In this document: positions 8,216-15,573 of the stretch, piece after piece | Layout: each line of letters opens with the position of its first letter | How positions within the stretch are numbered: position 1 is the stretch's first letter | Translations under genes and position numbers: made by a program | Origin: Planctomycetota bacterium | GTDB taxonomy: Bacteria > Planctomycetota > Phycisphaerae > WQYP01 | Direction of reading: 5' to 3' | NCBI GenBank assembly: GCA_021816165.1 | Contig: JAKAYZ010000001.1 | Span: forward strand, 1-15,939 | DNA length: 15,939 nt | The notes under the pieces: model-generated | Seen by the model: the letters and a program-made list of their open reading frames with translations, nothing else | Database searches by the model: none | Told to the model about the DNA's origin: nothing

Positions 8216-8965
8216 ATGAATACTGAGTTGAAAGGCAAAATAGCCATTGTCACCGGAGCGAGTGCCGGGATCGGATGGGCTATCGCGGAAGATCTGGCTG
8301 CGGCAGGAGTTAAGGTAGTGGTATCAGCGCGGCGCAAAGAGCGGCTGGAAGCCTTGGTGAAAAAAATTGCCGCCGGCGGTGGCAGCGCCCGGGCGGTGGC
8401 GGCGGATGCGGGAGACATGGGGCACATTGACCAGCTTATGCAACAAACGCAAGACTGGGCGGGGCGCCTGGATATTGTGGTTGTGAATGCGGGGCGTGGG
8501 CTGGCTGGAGGGATATTATCCAGCGATCAGAGCCAGTGGCAATCCATGTACCAGCTGAATGTGCTGGGCGCTGTATACCTGATGCGGCGGGCGGGAGAGA
8601 TACTGTGCCAACAGGGCCGGGGCGATATTGTGGTGCTGGGGTCGGTTTCAGGGCATCATATTTCGCCATTCAGCGGCTTTTACGGTTCGAGCAAATGGGC
8701 GATTGCCGGTGCGGCCGAAGCGATGCGCCGCGAGGTTTGTGGGAAAGGGGTACGGGTGAGCATTGTTAAGCCGGGGATTGTGACGAGCGAATTTCAGGCT
8801 GCCGCGGGGTACGATCCGGAAAGTTTTGGGGCTTGGACCCAAAAATGGGGCGAGCCGCTGAATCCGGTGGATGTGGCCAGGGCGGTGACCTTTATTGTGT
8901 CACAGCCGGAGCGGGTGCATATCAATGAGATGGTGGTGCGGCCTACCGGACAGGATTACCCATAA
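8216..8965 (+). CDS. Short-chain dehydrogenase/reductase (classical SDR)
   Basis: A 249-residue, full-length classical SDR. The cofactor motif TGASAGIG is at residues 13-20, NAG at 91-93 and the structural Asn at N115. The active site has S143 (in GSVSG), Y156 and K160 (YGSSK). The paired arginines R39-R40 after the second strand favour NADP(H) over NAD(H). The C-terminal end TEMVVRPT-like (NEMVVRPTGQDYP) is typical of the YdfG/serine-dehydrogenase-like group acting on small hydroxy acids or aldehydes, but the substrate cannot be read from sequence. The Shine-Dalgarno is weak (AGGGTG about ten bases upstream). It is the first gene of a plus-strand run with the exporter and DUF58 genes; a 74-base gap to the exporter makes an operon possible but not certain. 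Confidence 0.9.
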   Translation: MNTELKGKIAIVTGASAGIGWAIAEDLAAAGVKVVVSARRKERLEALVKKIAAGGGSARAVAADAGDMGHIDQLMQQTQDWAGRLDIVVVNAGRGLAGGILSSDQSQWQSMYQLNVLGAVYLMRRAGEILCQQGRGDIVVLGSVSGHHISPFSGFYGSSKWAIAGAAEAMRREVCGKGVRVSIVKPGIVTSEFQAAAGYDPESFGAWTQKWGEPLNPVDVARAVTFIVSQPERVHINEMVVRPTGQDYP

Positions 8966-9039
8966 CCGGTCGGGTTAAGGCCCGAGATCATAGCGTAGAA
9001 TGAGCGTGTTGGTTGTAGTGGATGAATTGACGAGGTTTT

Positions 9040-11157
9040 ATGGAATCTCTGGTGCGGGTGATGAGGGGAGCCTGGCCATACCGCTGGCGGGTAATTATTG
9101 GCTTGCTGTGTGCCTTGGGCGTAGGTATGTCCTACGCTTCGGGTGTGGCGACCATGCTGCCAGTGATGAAAATTTTTATCAGCGCTGAAGGTATTCATGG
9201 TTGGGTGGACCATTGGGCGGCGCAACAGCGTTTGCATATCCGGTTCTTGAGTCTGGATGCGTCTGCGCGCAAGGACCAAATTGCATTAATTGTTACGCGT
9301 ACGGACAAGGGTGTGACCAAAAGCCTGGCTGGCCTGGTACCCGGCGACCGCATTGTGGCGGTGCAACTGGCAGGGGGGGCGGGGGCTAAGGCGCAGCACA
9401 GTTCGGCGTGGAAAGGGATGGCGGCGATTCTGGCGGCCGGGCCGGCTGGGCAAAAGGTGATCCTTAACATTCAATCCGCATCGCAATTAACTCCACGATC
9501 GGTAACGGTGGTGCTGGCTCGACAAGCGTGGTGGATCCGCCAGGTGGTGCGATCCATCAACTTGTTACCCGTGGATCCGTTTACCAGCTTGTGTTGGGTG
9601 GTCATATTTTTCATCGTGCTGTGCATTGTGGGTGGGGCGTTTCGATATTTTCAGCAGTATCTGGCGATGACGGTGGCGGCGCGGATGGTCATTGACCTGC
9701 GGCGACGAGCTTATAACCGGGTGTTGCAATTGCCGGCGTCCTATTTTTCTCAAAAGGGAACCAGCGATGTCATGAGCCGGCTTACGCAGGACACCAACAA
9801 CCTGACGGATGGGGTGGCGTCGCTCATGGGCAAACTGGTGCTGGAACCGGTGAAGGCGTTGTTTGTGGCGGTGGTGGCCTTGTGGGTGAATTGGGAGTTG
9901 TGTGTGGCCATGGTGCTGGTGGTGCCGGTGATCGGGCTGATCATCCGGCAGTTCAGCAAGCGTATGCGGCGTGCCAGCCAGCGCGGTCTGGAACGATGGT
10001 CGGGTATGTTGTCGATTATGCAGGAATCGCTTTCCGGGCAACGCGTGGTGAAAGCCTATACTGCGGAAGGTTACGAGCGCCGCCGGTTTGCACAGGCCAA
10101 TCGGGCACTATATCAGCAGCAGCGCAAGCTTTCGCATTATGCGGCTCTTTCGCGGCCGACGATTGAAGCCATGGCGGTGGTGCTGGCCAGCGTGCCAATC
10201 TTGATTTTAGCCAAGCTGGTGCTGCAAGACAGTATCAGCAAGGAGAGTTTCTTTCTGCTGCTGGCGTGTTTTGCGGCGATTTTTGAGCCGCTGCGGAAAC
10301 TTTCTGATGTGAATACGAAGCTTCAGCAGGCCAATGCGGCAGCGACGCGGATTTTTGAAATTATCGATTTGGAGCCGGAGTACGACCACAGCCGGCAGTT
10401 GCCGGCCTTGCCGCGGCATCATGAGTCGATTGAATTCCGCGCGGTGGGTTTTGAATATCCCGGGCATGACAAAACCGTACTGGATCACATCAGCTTTCGG
10501 GTACTTCATGGCCAGACGACAGCCGTGGTGGGTGGGAACGGTTCGGGTAAAACCACGCTGTTGTCGCTGCTGCCGCGGCTGTATGTTGCCACTCGGGGTC
10601 AGGTGCTCATTGATGGGGTGGACACCGCAGGGGTGACGTTGCGTTCGCTGCGTCGACAGATAGGGGTGGTTTCGCAGGATACCGTGCTGTTTGCGGATAC
10701 CATTTACAACAATATCGCCTACGGGCGGCGCCATGCCACCGCAGAGCAGATTATGGATGCGGCGCGGCGCAGCTATGTTGATGATTTTGTCGCATCGATG
10801 CCGGACGGGTATCAGACGATGATCGGGCAGGATGGGGTCCGGCTTTCGGGCGGGCAGCGACAACGGCTGGCGATCGCGCGGGCCATCTTGCGCGATCCGG
10901 CGATTTTGATTCTCGATGAAGCCATGAGCCAGATCGATAACGAAAGCGAACTGAAGATAACGCTTTCGTTGCGGGATTTTATGCGCAACCGCACCACGTT
11001 TGTGATCGCCCATCGTTTGGGCACTATTACCAGTGCTGACACCATTATCTGCCTGGATGCGGGGCGGATGGTCGGCATTGGCACGCATCAGCAACTGATG
11101 GCTGTGTGTCCGGAGTACCGGCAATTGTATGAAACCCAATTCCGCCAGGTCGGATAG
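9040..11157 (+). CDS. MsbA-type ABC exporter half-transporter with a PDZ-like insert after the first membrane helix
   Basis: A 705-residue fused permease-ATPase; typical members have 580-620. The nucleotide-binding domain is complete: Walker A GGNGSGKT (498-505), Q-loop VVSQD, signature LSGGQ (602-606), Walker B ILILDE (D626, E627) and H-loop H658. The D-loop reads SQID instead of the common SALD. The extra length lies between the first helix (about 15-45) and the second (about 182-208). There, about residues 75-150 contain GLVPGDRIVAV (98-108) and a final strand KVILNIQ (139-145), the usual pattern of a PDZ carboxylate loop and last strand. In this transporter topology that loop faces the periplasm. 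A GAGG lies four bases before the ATG. Likely cargo is a lipid or lipopolysaccharide precursor, by analogy with MsbA only. It works as a dimer in the inner membrane. Confidence 0.9.
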   Translation: MESLVRVMRGAWPYRWRVIIGLLCALGVGMSYASGVATMLPVMKIFISAEGIHGWVDHWAAQQRLHIRFLSLDASARKDQIALIVTRTDKGVTKSLAGLVPGDRIVAVQLAGGAGAKAQHSSAWKGMAAILAAGPAGQKVILNIQSASQLTPRSVTVVLARQAWWIRQVVRSINLLPVDPFTSLCWVVIFFIVLCIVGGAFRYFQQYLAMTVAARMVIDLRRRAYNRVLQLPASYFSQKGTSDVMSRLTQDTNNLTDGVASLMGKLVLEPVKALFVAVVALWVNWELCVAMVLVVPVIGLIIRQFSKRMRRASQRGLERWSGMLSIMQESLSGQRVVKAYTAEGYERRRFAQANRALYQQQRKLSHYAALSRPTIEAMAVVLASVPILILAKLVLQDSISKESFFLLLACFAAIFEPLRKLSDVNTKLQQANAAATRIFEIIDLEPEYDHSRQLPALPRHHESIEFRAVGFEYPGHDKTVLDHISFRVLHGQTTAVVGGNGSGKTTLLSLLPRLYVATRGQVLIDGVDTAGVTLRSLRRQIGVVSQDTVLFADTIYNNIAYGRRHATAEQIMDAARRSYVDDFVASMPDGYQTMIGQDGVRLSGGQRQRLAIARAILRDPAILILDEAMSQIDNESELKITLSLRDFMRNRTTFVIAHRLGTITSADTIICLDAGRMVGIGTHQQLMAVCPEYRQLYETQFRQVG

Positions 11158-11231
11158 CCGCAGCACCGTTAGAATGGGAGAGCAGGGCTGGGTCTGCGTG
11201 CCAGGCCGCCCCAGAGCCGATCGGAGCGATG

Positions 11232-12119
11232 ATGGCGCGTCTTCTGGAAAATACTTTGCTGGAAAGGCTGGGAGCTTTGCGCTTCACCGGGCCACGGCGC
11301 GTGGTGGGGGAGCGTGTGGGAGAGCGCCGTTCCATGCTGCGCGGCGCGAGTATGGAAATGGCGGACTTTCGGGCTTACGTGCAGGGAGATGATTTTCGAT
11401 ATATTGACTGGAACGCCATGGCTCGGTTTGACCAGCCGGTGGTCCGACTGTTTGTGGATCAGCGTGCGCTGCCGGTGACTATTTTGCTGGATGTGAGCGC
11501 CAGCATGGACTTTGGGGATCCCAATAAGCTAAGTTTTTCGCAGCGGTTGGCGGCGGCGTTGGGGTGGATAGGTCTGGCCCGACAGGATCAAATGACCCTG
11601 TGGGCTGTCGGTGGCGGGCCTGGAAATACCGGAAGAAAAGCCTGTTTTGTTACCAAGGCGGGTTTTTCGGGGCTGCAAGAATTTGTTCAGACTCTTAAAA
11701 GTGGAGGCAGGGCGGACTTGGCGGGAGCAGCCCGGATACTGGGCGAGCGTGGTCCGCGCGGTGGGCTTATCGTGGTGCTCAGCGATTTGCTGGATACCGC
11801 TGATGGGATGGGCCATTGGCGGCGCTTGATGGCCCAAGGTCAGGAGGTTCGCCTGCTGCAGGTTCTTTGTCCGCAGGAAATACATCCGCAACTAAGTCAG
11901 GCGGTCCGCCTTGAAGATGTGGAAACCCGGCGGCAGATCGGCGTACTGCCGAATCGCAACATGCTGCGCCAGTACGATGAGCGCCTGCAGGGTTTTCTGT
12001 TTTCCATGCGGGAGCAGTGCCGGCGCTATCGCATTCCATACGTGCTTTTGTCCAGCGCCGATGAGCTGCCATGGGTGCTCTTTGATGTTCTTACCGGTGC
12101 CGGCATTTTGCAGCGCTAG
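11232..12119 (+). CDS. DUF58 domain protein with a von Willebrand A-like fold
   Basis: About 295 residues. The DUF58 hallmark DFRAYVQGDDFRYIDWNA lies near residues 45-62. It is followed by a MIDAS-type DVSASMD (about 87-93), so a metal-binding vWA fold is expected. A second conserved acidic strand reads IVVLSDLLD. No membrane helix or signal is visible, so the protein is cytoplasmic. DUF58 proteins normally work beside a MoxR AAA+ ATPase in envelope or cofactor-insertion tasks, but no MoxR gene is in the window. GGAG at 11223-11226 is five bases before the ATG at 11232 and only two before the adjacent ATG at 11229, so I prefer 11232. The gene starts 74 bases after the exporter. Its TAG stop overlaps the first two bases of the downstream inverted-repeat element, yet the C-terminus looks complete. 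Confidence 0.88.
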   Translation: MARLLENTLLERLGALRFTGPRRVVGERVGERRSMLRGASMEMADFRAYVQGDDFRYIDWNAMARFDQPVVRLFVDQRALPVTILLDVSASMDFGDPNKLSFSQRLAAALGWIGLARQDQMTLWAVGGGPGNTGRKACFVTKAGFSGLQEFVQTLKSGGRADLAGAARILGERGPRGGLIVVLSDLLDTADGMGHWRRLMAQGQEVRLLQVLCPQEIHPQLSQAVRLEDVETRRQIGVLPNRNMLRQYDERLQGFLFSMREQCRRYRIPYVLLSSADELPWVLFDVLTGAGILQR

Positions 12120-12396
12120 TGCTCCGTTCCAACTGCAATTGCGGGTTGATTGGTCTGCAATCGGCCAGATGCAAGGAGCCACCGGCGAGAATCCCGATGG
12201 CCATTGGGACAAACCGCTCGGGCCGGTAAGACGCCGCAGGTGGCCGGTTGCGGGCCAAGCCTGTGGGCGGGGGCGAAGCGGCCGCGAGCTTTGTCGCTCG
12301 TCGTCAGCGTATGCACCCATACGCGATCCTCCTCGCTTCGCGCCCACGGCCGCTTGGCCTCCCGTCAGCCCGCAATTGCAGTTGGAACGGAGCACT
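12118..12396. repeat. 279-bp fold-back element with perfect 28-bp terminal inverted repeats
   Basis: The left arm 12118-12145 (begins AGTGCTCCG, ends TTGCGGG) is the exact reverse complement of 12369-12396. The 223-base interior is itself folded: 12253-12260 pairs with 12352-12359, 12263-12269 with 12341-12347, and 12274-12280 with 12334-12340. Hairpins cap it at 12285-12300 (CGAGC/GCTCG) and 12307-12324 (GCGTATG/CATACGC). The left half can form ACCGGC/GCCGGT and ATGGCCAT-centred hairpins. No ORF of note lies inside and no target-site duplication is visible at the edges. The form fits a non-autonomous MITE-like or REP/BIME-like element, or a large structured RNA. It could also act as a terminator between the DUF58 gene and the next gene. 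Confidence 0.75.
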
Positions 12397-12503
12397 GGAA
12401 AATATGTGAAAATTATTAAATTTTATTATTGCGGCTGATAATGTGTGGTCGATAAACGCCTATAGGTGCGTATGCAAGTGTGAATACGTTTTTGGTCGAG
12501 ATG

Positions 12504-12654
12504 GTGGCTCGCTGAAAAGGTATCACCTTCAAGCCACGGGTGCAGCGCACGCAACGACCGAAGGAGTGAGAAGGTATGCCGGAGTCGGCGACGTGAGCTG
12601 GAACGTCGGCTGACCTTGAAAATGTTTTCCAGCGTCTTTCCACTCCATGGAAAG
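12504..12654 (+). promoter_or_regulatory. Hairpin-rich leader before the small basic protein gene
   Basis: Three hairpins are visible between the fold-back element and the small gene. H1: GTGGCT 12504-12509 with AGCCAC 12532-12537, enclosing AAGGT/ACCTT. H2: 12584-12594 with 12603-12614, 11 pairs with one G-U and one bulged G. H3: CTTTCCA 12636-12642 with TGGAAAG 12648-12654; its 3' arm includes the first two bases of the Shine-Dalgarno AGGAGG (12653-12658), so folding could limit ribosome access. I recognise no known riboswitch. The 107 bases before H1 (12397-12503) are AT-rich and may hold the promoter (GATAAT at 12437-12442 resembles a -10), but no good -35 is seen. Confidence 0.4.
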
Positions 12655-12664
12655 GAGGTGATAC

Positions 12665-12748
12665 ATGATGGCTGCCAAGAAATCAAAATCCAGCAAGAGT
12701 ACCAAGAAATCAGCGAAAAAGAGTACCAAAAAATCGGGACGTCGCTGA
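12665..12748 (+). CDS. 27-residue Lys/Ser/Thr-rich basic protein, resembling a histone H1 tail
   Basis: The frame encodes MMAAKKSKSSKSTKKSAK and continues KSTKKSGRR before TGA. AAAGGAGGTGAT (12651-12662) matches the 16S anti-Shine-Dalgarno almost perfectly, with AGGAGG ending six bases before the first ATG (12665) and nine before the second (12668). About half of the residues are Lys or Arg, with no acidic residues, no hydrophobic core and internal KKS/STKKS repeats. This composition is like histone H1 or chlamydial Hc tails, which bind DNA or RNA without folding. It is not ribosomal protein Thx, whose sequence differs. A hairpin-rich leader precedes it and an intrinsic terminator follows on the same strand, so it is probably its own transcription unit. 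Nucleic-acid binding is inferred from composition alone. Confidence 0.7.
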   Translation: MMAAKKSKSSKSTKKSAKKSTKKSGRR

Positions 12749-12763
12749 GACTTTTGCACCGTG

Positions 12764-12871
12764 GCCGCGGTTGGTCTGCGGCTACGTGAATCGCGACCGC
12801 CACCCCAAGGCTGGTCTTGGGGCTGGTTGGTTGCGAAACAAACATCGGGCGGATGCAGGCATTGGTGCCTG
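12764..12871 (+). ncRNA. Tandem hairpins in the 3' region of the small-gene transcript
   Basis: Between the stop codon of the basic protein and the terminator lie three further helices. The first is GCCGC 12764-12768 with GCGGC 12778-12782. The second is compound: CGCGACC 12792-12798 with GGTTGCG 12829-12835, then CCA/TGG, then CCCCAAG 12803-12809 with CTTGGGG 12816-12822. The third is CAGGCA 12856-12861 with TGCCTG 12866-12871. It could be a stabilising 3' UTR or a 3'-derived small RNA; no known family is recognised. Confidence 0.4.
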
Positions 12872-12882
12872 TCATACGCTGG

Positions 12883-12907
12883 AACCCGCCGATTGCGGCG
12901 GGTTTTT
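12883..12907 (+). terminator. Intrinsic terminator of the small basic protein gene
   Basis: AACCCGCC (12883-12890), loop GATTGC, GGCGGGTT (12897-12904) form an 8-bp GC-rich stem. The T run spans 12903-12907, its first two bases being in the stem. On the minus strand no T-run follows, so it serves the plus-strand transcript. It touches the last codon of the convergent anmK. Confidence 0.85.
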
Positions 12908-14097
12908 CATGCGCGGTTGGCAGTTTTCTGCACGGTTCTGGCAGAACCTTGAGCCACCACGCCCAAGAGCATCGGTTTGGTGGCACCCGTGACCTGCGGC
13001 AGATTGGCGGGTACGCCGTCAAGCGTGTCTGCTCCAAGCATCGCAAAGGCCATGGCTTCTCTGGCTTTATTGGCAATTCCCAACTGATCCATGGGTAGCA
13101 CGGTGTGGCAGCCAAGCTCCGCCAGGTCCGCAGTTAGAAAACGCATGAGTTCCGGATTGTGCAACCCACCACCGCCAATAATCACTTCATCAGGAATCCG
13201 GGGCAGGAAGCGGTGATAGGCGTCGGCAATGCTCCAGGCGGTGAGAGCGGTAAGGGTGGCGGCGAGATCGCAGATTCTCTTCCCATTGGCCCGAGTGAGA
13301 ACGTCTTCCACAAAAGTCTCGCCGAAAACCTCGCGCCCCGTACTTTTGGGTGGCCGCACCGAAAAGTAGCGGTGGGCCTGGAGTTGAGTGAAAAGGCTCT
13401 TATCCACCCGGCCTTGTCTGGCGATGCGGCCGTTGGTATCGCATCTTTGGTGGCCGCCGGTGGCGATGGAAATAAGTGCGTCAATGGCCATATTGCCCGG
13501 ACCCGTGTCAAAGGCCAGCACATCGGAGAAACCGTGGCCGGGCGGTAAATAGGTGACATTGGCAATACCGCCGATGTTCTGAATGGCTCGGGCTTTTCTG
13601 GCATCGCGTAGGAGAATCGCATCGGTCCAGGGGACCAAGGGGGCACCGTGGCCGCCGACGGCCATATCCGAACTGCGAAAATTGCCGATAGTTTGGATTC
13701 CTGTGCGTGCCGCGATGACTGCCACGTCGCCCAGTTGAAGAGTGGATCCTGTGCGACGGCCACGCTGCGGGGGCAGGTGGCAGATGGTTTGGCCGTGCGA
13801 GGCGACAGCGGTAACGCGATGCGGGGCGATACCGGCCTGGTGAAGAGCGGATTGAACAGCGGTGGCGAAGGCGGCAGCGGTTAGAAAATTGAGTTCGCAA
13901 ATTTCGGCGGCGGAGCTTGGGGCGGGGGCCATGGCGGCCAGCAGGCGGCGGCGCAGCAGCGGCGGCCATTGCGCTTGGTAATGATGGAGCAACTTGGCCG
14001 ACAATCGCGGTGATCGGCCGCGGATTTCTACAATGGCCGCGTCGATGCTGTCCACACTGGTCCCGCTCATCAGACCGATGATGATTCTTGAGGGCAT
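12907..14097 (-). CDS. anmK: Anhydro-N-acetylmuramic acid kinase AnmK
   Basis: A 396-residue protein of the ASKHA sugar-kinase fold. It opens with GLMSGTSVDSIDA (residues 8-20), the phosphate-binding motif of AnmK (commonly GLMSGTSLDGIDA). It continues with SHGQTICH, GDVAVIAARTGI, GGHGAPLVP, QNIGGIANVT and FDTGPGNMAIDA. D197 in this last motif aligns with the AnmK catalytic base. GGGGLHNPELM near the C-terminus matches the ATP-binding lobe. The enzyme hydrolyses and phosphorylates 1,6-anhydro-MurNAc to MurNAc-6-phosphate during peptidoglycan recycling in the cytoplasm, which implies a peptidoglycan-bearing cell. The ATG at 14097 has GGAG seven bases upstream and lies 13 bases after the upstream membrane-protein gene, so they form an operon. 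No murQ is in the window. Confidence 0.95.
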   Translation of the reverse strand: MPSRIIIGLMSGTSVDSIDAAIVEIRGRSPRLSAKLLHHYQAQWPPLLRRRLLAAMAPAPSSAAEICELNFLTAAAFATAVQSALHQAGIAPHRVTAVASHGQTICHLPPQRGRRTGSTLQLGDVAVIAARTGIQTIGNFRSSDMAVGGHGAPLVPWTDAILLRDARKARAIQNIGGIANVTYLPPGHGFSDVLAFDTGPGNMAIDALISIATGGHQRCDTNGRIARQGRVDKSLFTQLQAHRYFSVRPPKSTGREVFGETFVEDVLTRANGKRICDLAATLTALTAWSIADAYHRFLPRIPDEVIIGGGGLHNPELMRFLTADLAELGCHTVLPMDQLGIANKAREAMAFAMLGADTLDGVPANLPQVTGATKPMLLGVVAQGSARTVQKTANRA

Positions 14098-14110
14098 GAG
14101 GATGCTCCGT

Positions 14111-15514
14111 TTACGAGGCAGGCAGCACCTGCGGCACTGCGGACGTTGCCGCCGCCGGGGACAGGCTCGGAGCGGCTAAATCGGCCAGGGTGCGGCCGGC
14201 GGTCCATTGTTCCTGGGCTGCGTGCATTTGCAAAATCACTGGTGCGGAAAGAAGAGGATGGTCGGCACCGGCGGCGCGGCTGGCCTCGAGCAAAGTCTGG
14301 CAACGGTGGCCCACGGCGTCCAGCAGCTCGCGCAGGGTTATATTTTCGGGGGCCTTGGCCAGAGCGTATTGCGTAACTTCGCCATCCAGAGCATGGACCA
14401 GGCCGGCCTGCTGCAAGGCGGTAAGGAATTCCACAGCGATCTGAGGTGAAAGATTGACATTTTTGGCTGCTAAATCCGGATCCACTGTTTTTCCCTGGCG
14501 AAATCTCTGCACGAGAAGCGCCGCAAGGGGCAACACCCAATGCGAATCAATCAGGGGGGTGCTATAACTGCGTTGATTGAGTTGCCGTCGCACCAGGATT
14601 CGAAAGTGCTGTTGTATATAGGCTACCTCAACTCCCAGCAGCAGAAATATCCAGGTGAGATATATCCAGAACATAAACAGCGGGATCAGTCCCAGGTTGC
14701 CATACCATTTGCCATAGCCGGCGACATATCCTACGTACAGGCCAAAGCCCCACTTGCCGAGTTCCCATAAAATTGTGGCCGCCAGCGATCCCCAGAGGGC
14801 CGCTCTCCAGGTGACCAGGGTATTGGGTATTATTTTATAAAACAGCAGAATGATGACCCATACGCTTACATAGCTGGCCAGTAATGTCAGGGGTTGCAAC
14901 AAGATGTGAACTGTGGAAACCGATCCGGCTAATAAAAGGAATTTTGCTGAAAAATAGAACGACATCGCCAAGCCCAATGGTCCCAAGGTAAGCACGCACC
15001 AGTACAAGGTCAGCCGGCGGGCCCACGGGCGCGGGGTGGTGACACGATAAATGTGGCCAAAGGTGGATTCAATCACGCGCATCAGGCTGATGGCGGCCCA
15101 GAGCAGCACGAAAAAGCCGACGGCCCCGGTACCGGGATTCTGCAAAACCACGCGAACTTTAGAAATGATGTGATTCAACGTTGTAATGAGCAAATGGGAA
15201 TTGTGTCCGGTGGCTCCACGGTTATGAATTTGGCTTAGACCGAAACGGGCAAACAGAGAGACCTCCGCATGCTGCACATCTGCGTTGGTAAAGGCCATGG
15301 ACATGACGATCAGTCCCAGTACGATCGTGGGCAGCAGGCTAAAGAGGGTGTTGTAGGTGAGGGCGGCGGCTTGCTGGGAGGTGCGGTCTTCTCCGATGCG
15401 CTCGGCTAGAATCAGCCGGATCAGATTCAGCTGTTGCAGAAGCCGGGTATAGCGGTTTGGGGCCTGCTCATTGGTGGTTGAAGTTGGCAACTCCATGGTT
15501 CCGGGTCCGGGCAT
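14111..15514 (-). CDS. YihY/BrkB-family inner-membrane protein with a C-terminal cytoplasmic extension
   Basis: A protein of 467 residues from the ATG at 15514, chosen because GGAG lies seven bases upstream and a TACAAT -10 just beyond; the longer open frame to 15763 adds an 83-residue Ser/Thr/Ala-rich stretch of non-coding character. The YihY core has six hydrophobic segments, including AALTYNTLFSLLPTIVLGL (about 49-67), GFFVLLWAAISLMRVIES and the family hallmark YGNLGLIPLFMFWIYLTW-FLLLGVE. About 150 residues follow the last helix; they carry a winged-helix-like segment (DPDLAAKNVNLSPQIAVEFLTALQQAGLV) seen in many long members. The family was once annotated as RNase BN, wrongly; its function is unknown and transport or envelope integrity has been proposed. 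It is the first gene of an operon with anmK. Confidence 0.88.
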   Translation of the reverse strand: MPGPGTMELPTSTTNEQAPNRYTRLLQQLNLIRLILAERIGEDRTSQQAAALTYNTLFSLLPTIVLGLIVMSMAFTNADVQHAEVSLFARFGLSQIHNRGATGHNSHLLITTLNHIISKVRVVLQNPGTGAVGFFVLLWAAISLMRVIESTFGHIYRVTTPRPWARRLTLYWCVLTLGPLGLAMSFYFSAKFLLLAGSVSTVHILLQPLTLLASYVSVWVIILLFYKIIPNTLVTWRAALWGSLAATILWELGKWGFGLYVGYVAGYGKWYGNLGLIPLFMFWIYLTWIFLLLGVEVAYIQQHFRILVRRQLNQRSYSTPLIDSHWVLPLAALLVQRFRQGKTVDPDLAAKNVNLSPQIAVEFLTALQQAGLVHALDGEVTQYALAKAPENITLRELLDAVGHRCQTLLEASRAAGADHPLLSAPVILQMHAAQEQWTAGRTLADLAAPSLSPAAATSAVPQVLPAS

Positions 15515-15544
15515 CAATGATCTCCATGCGCATCCGACAGCGGT

Positions 15545-15573
15545 ATTGTAACACGCTGCGGTGGTGGTTGCAT
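15545..15573 (-). promoter_or_regulatory. Candidate promoter of the yihY-anmK operon
   Basis: On the minus strand TACAAT (15550-15545) is a good -10, about 30 bases before the chosen start codon at 15514. The -35 region (around TGCAAC, near 15567-15573) is poor. This gives a short leader containing the GGAG ribosome site. Confidence 0.4.

Noticed and set aside
10207..11166. Minus-strand open frame of 319 codons opposite the ABC exporter
   Set aside because: It is antisense to the ATPase domain with all its motifs; the translation is His/Arg/Pro-rich with no recognisable domain.
12118..12396. An insertion sequence or a CRISPR repeat pair
   Set aside because: There is no transposase frame inside and only one inverted pair, with no direct repeats or spacers.
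12426..13115. Minus-strand open frame of 229 codons across the small-gene region
   Set aside because: It overlaps the strong Shine-Dalgarno, the terminator and the end of anmK, and its translation is low-complexity shadow sequence.
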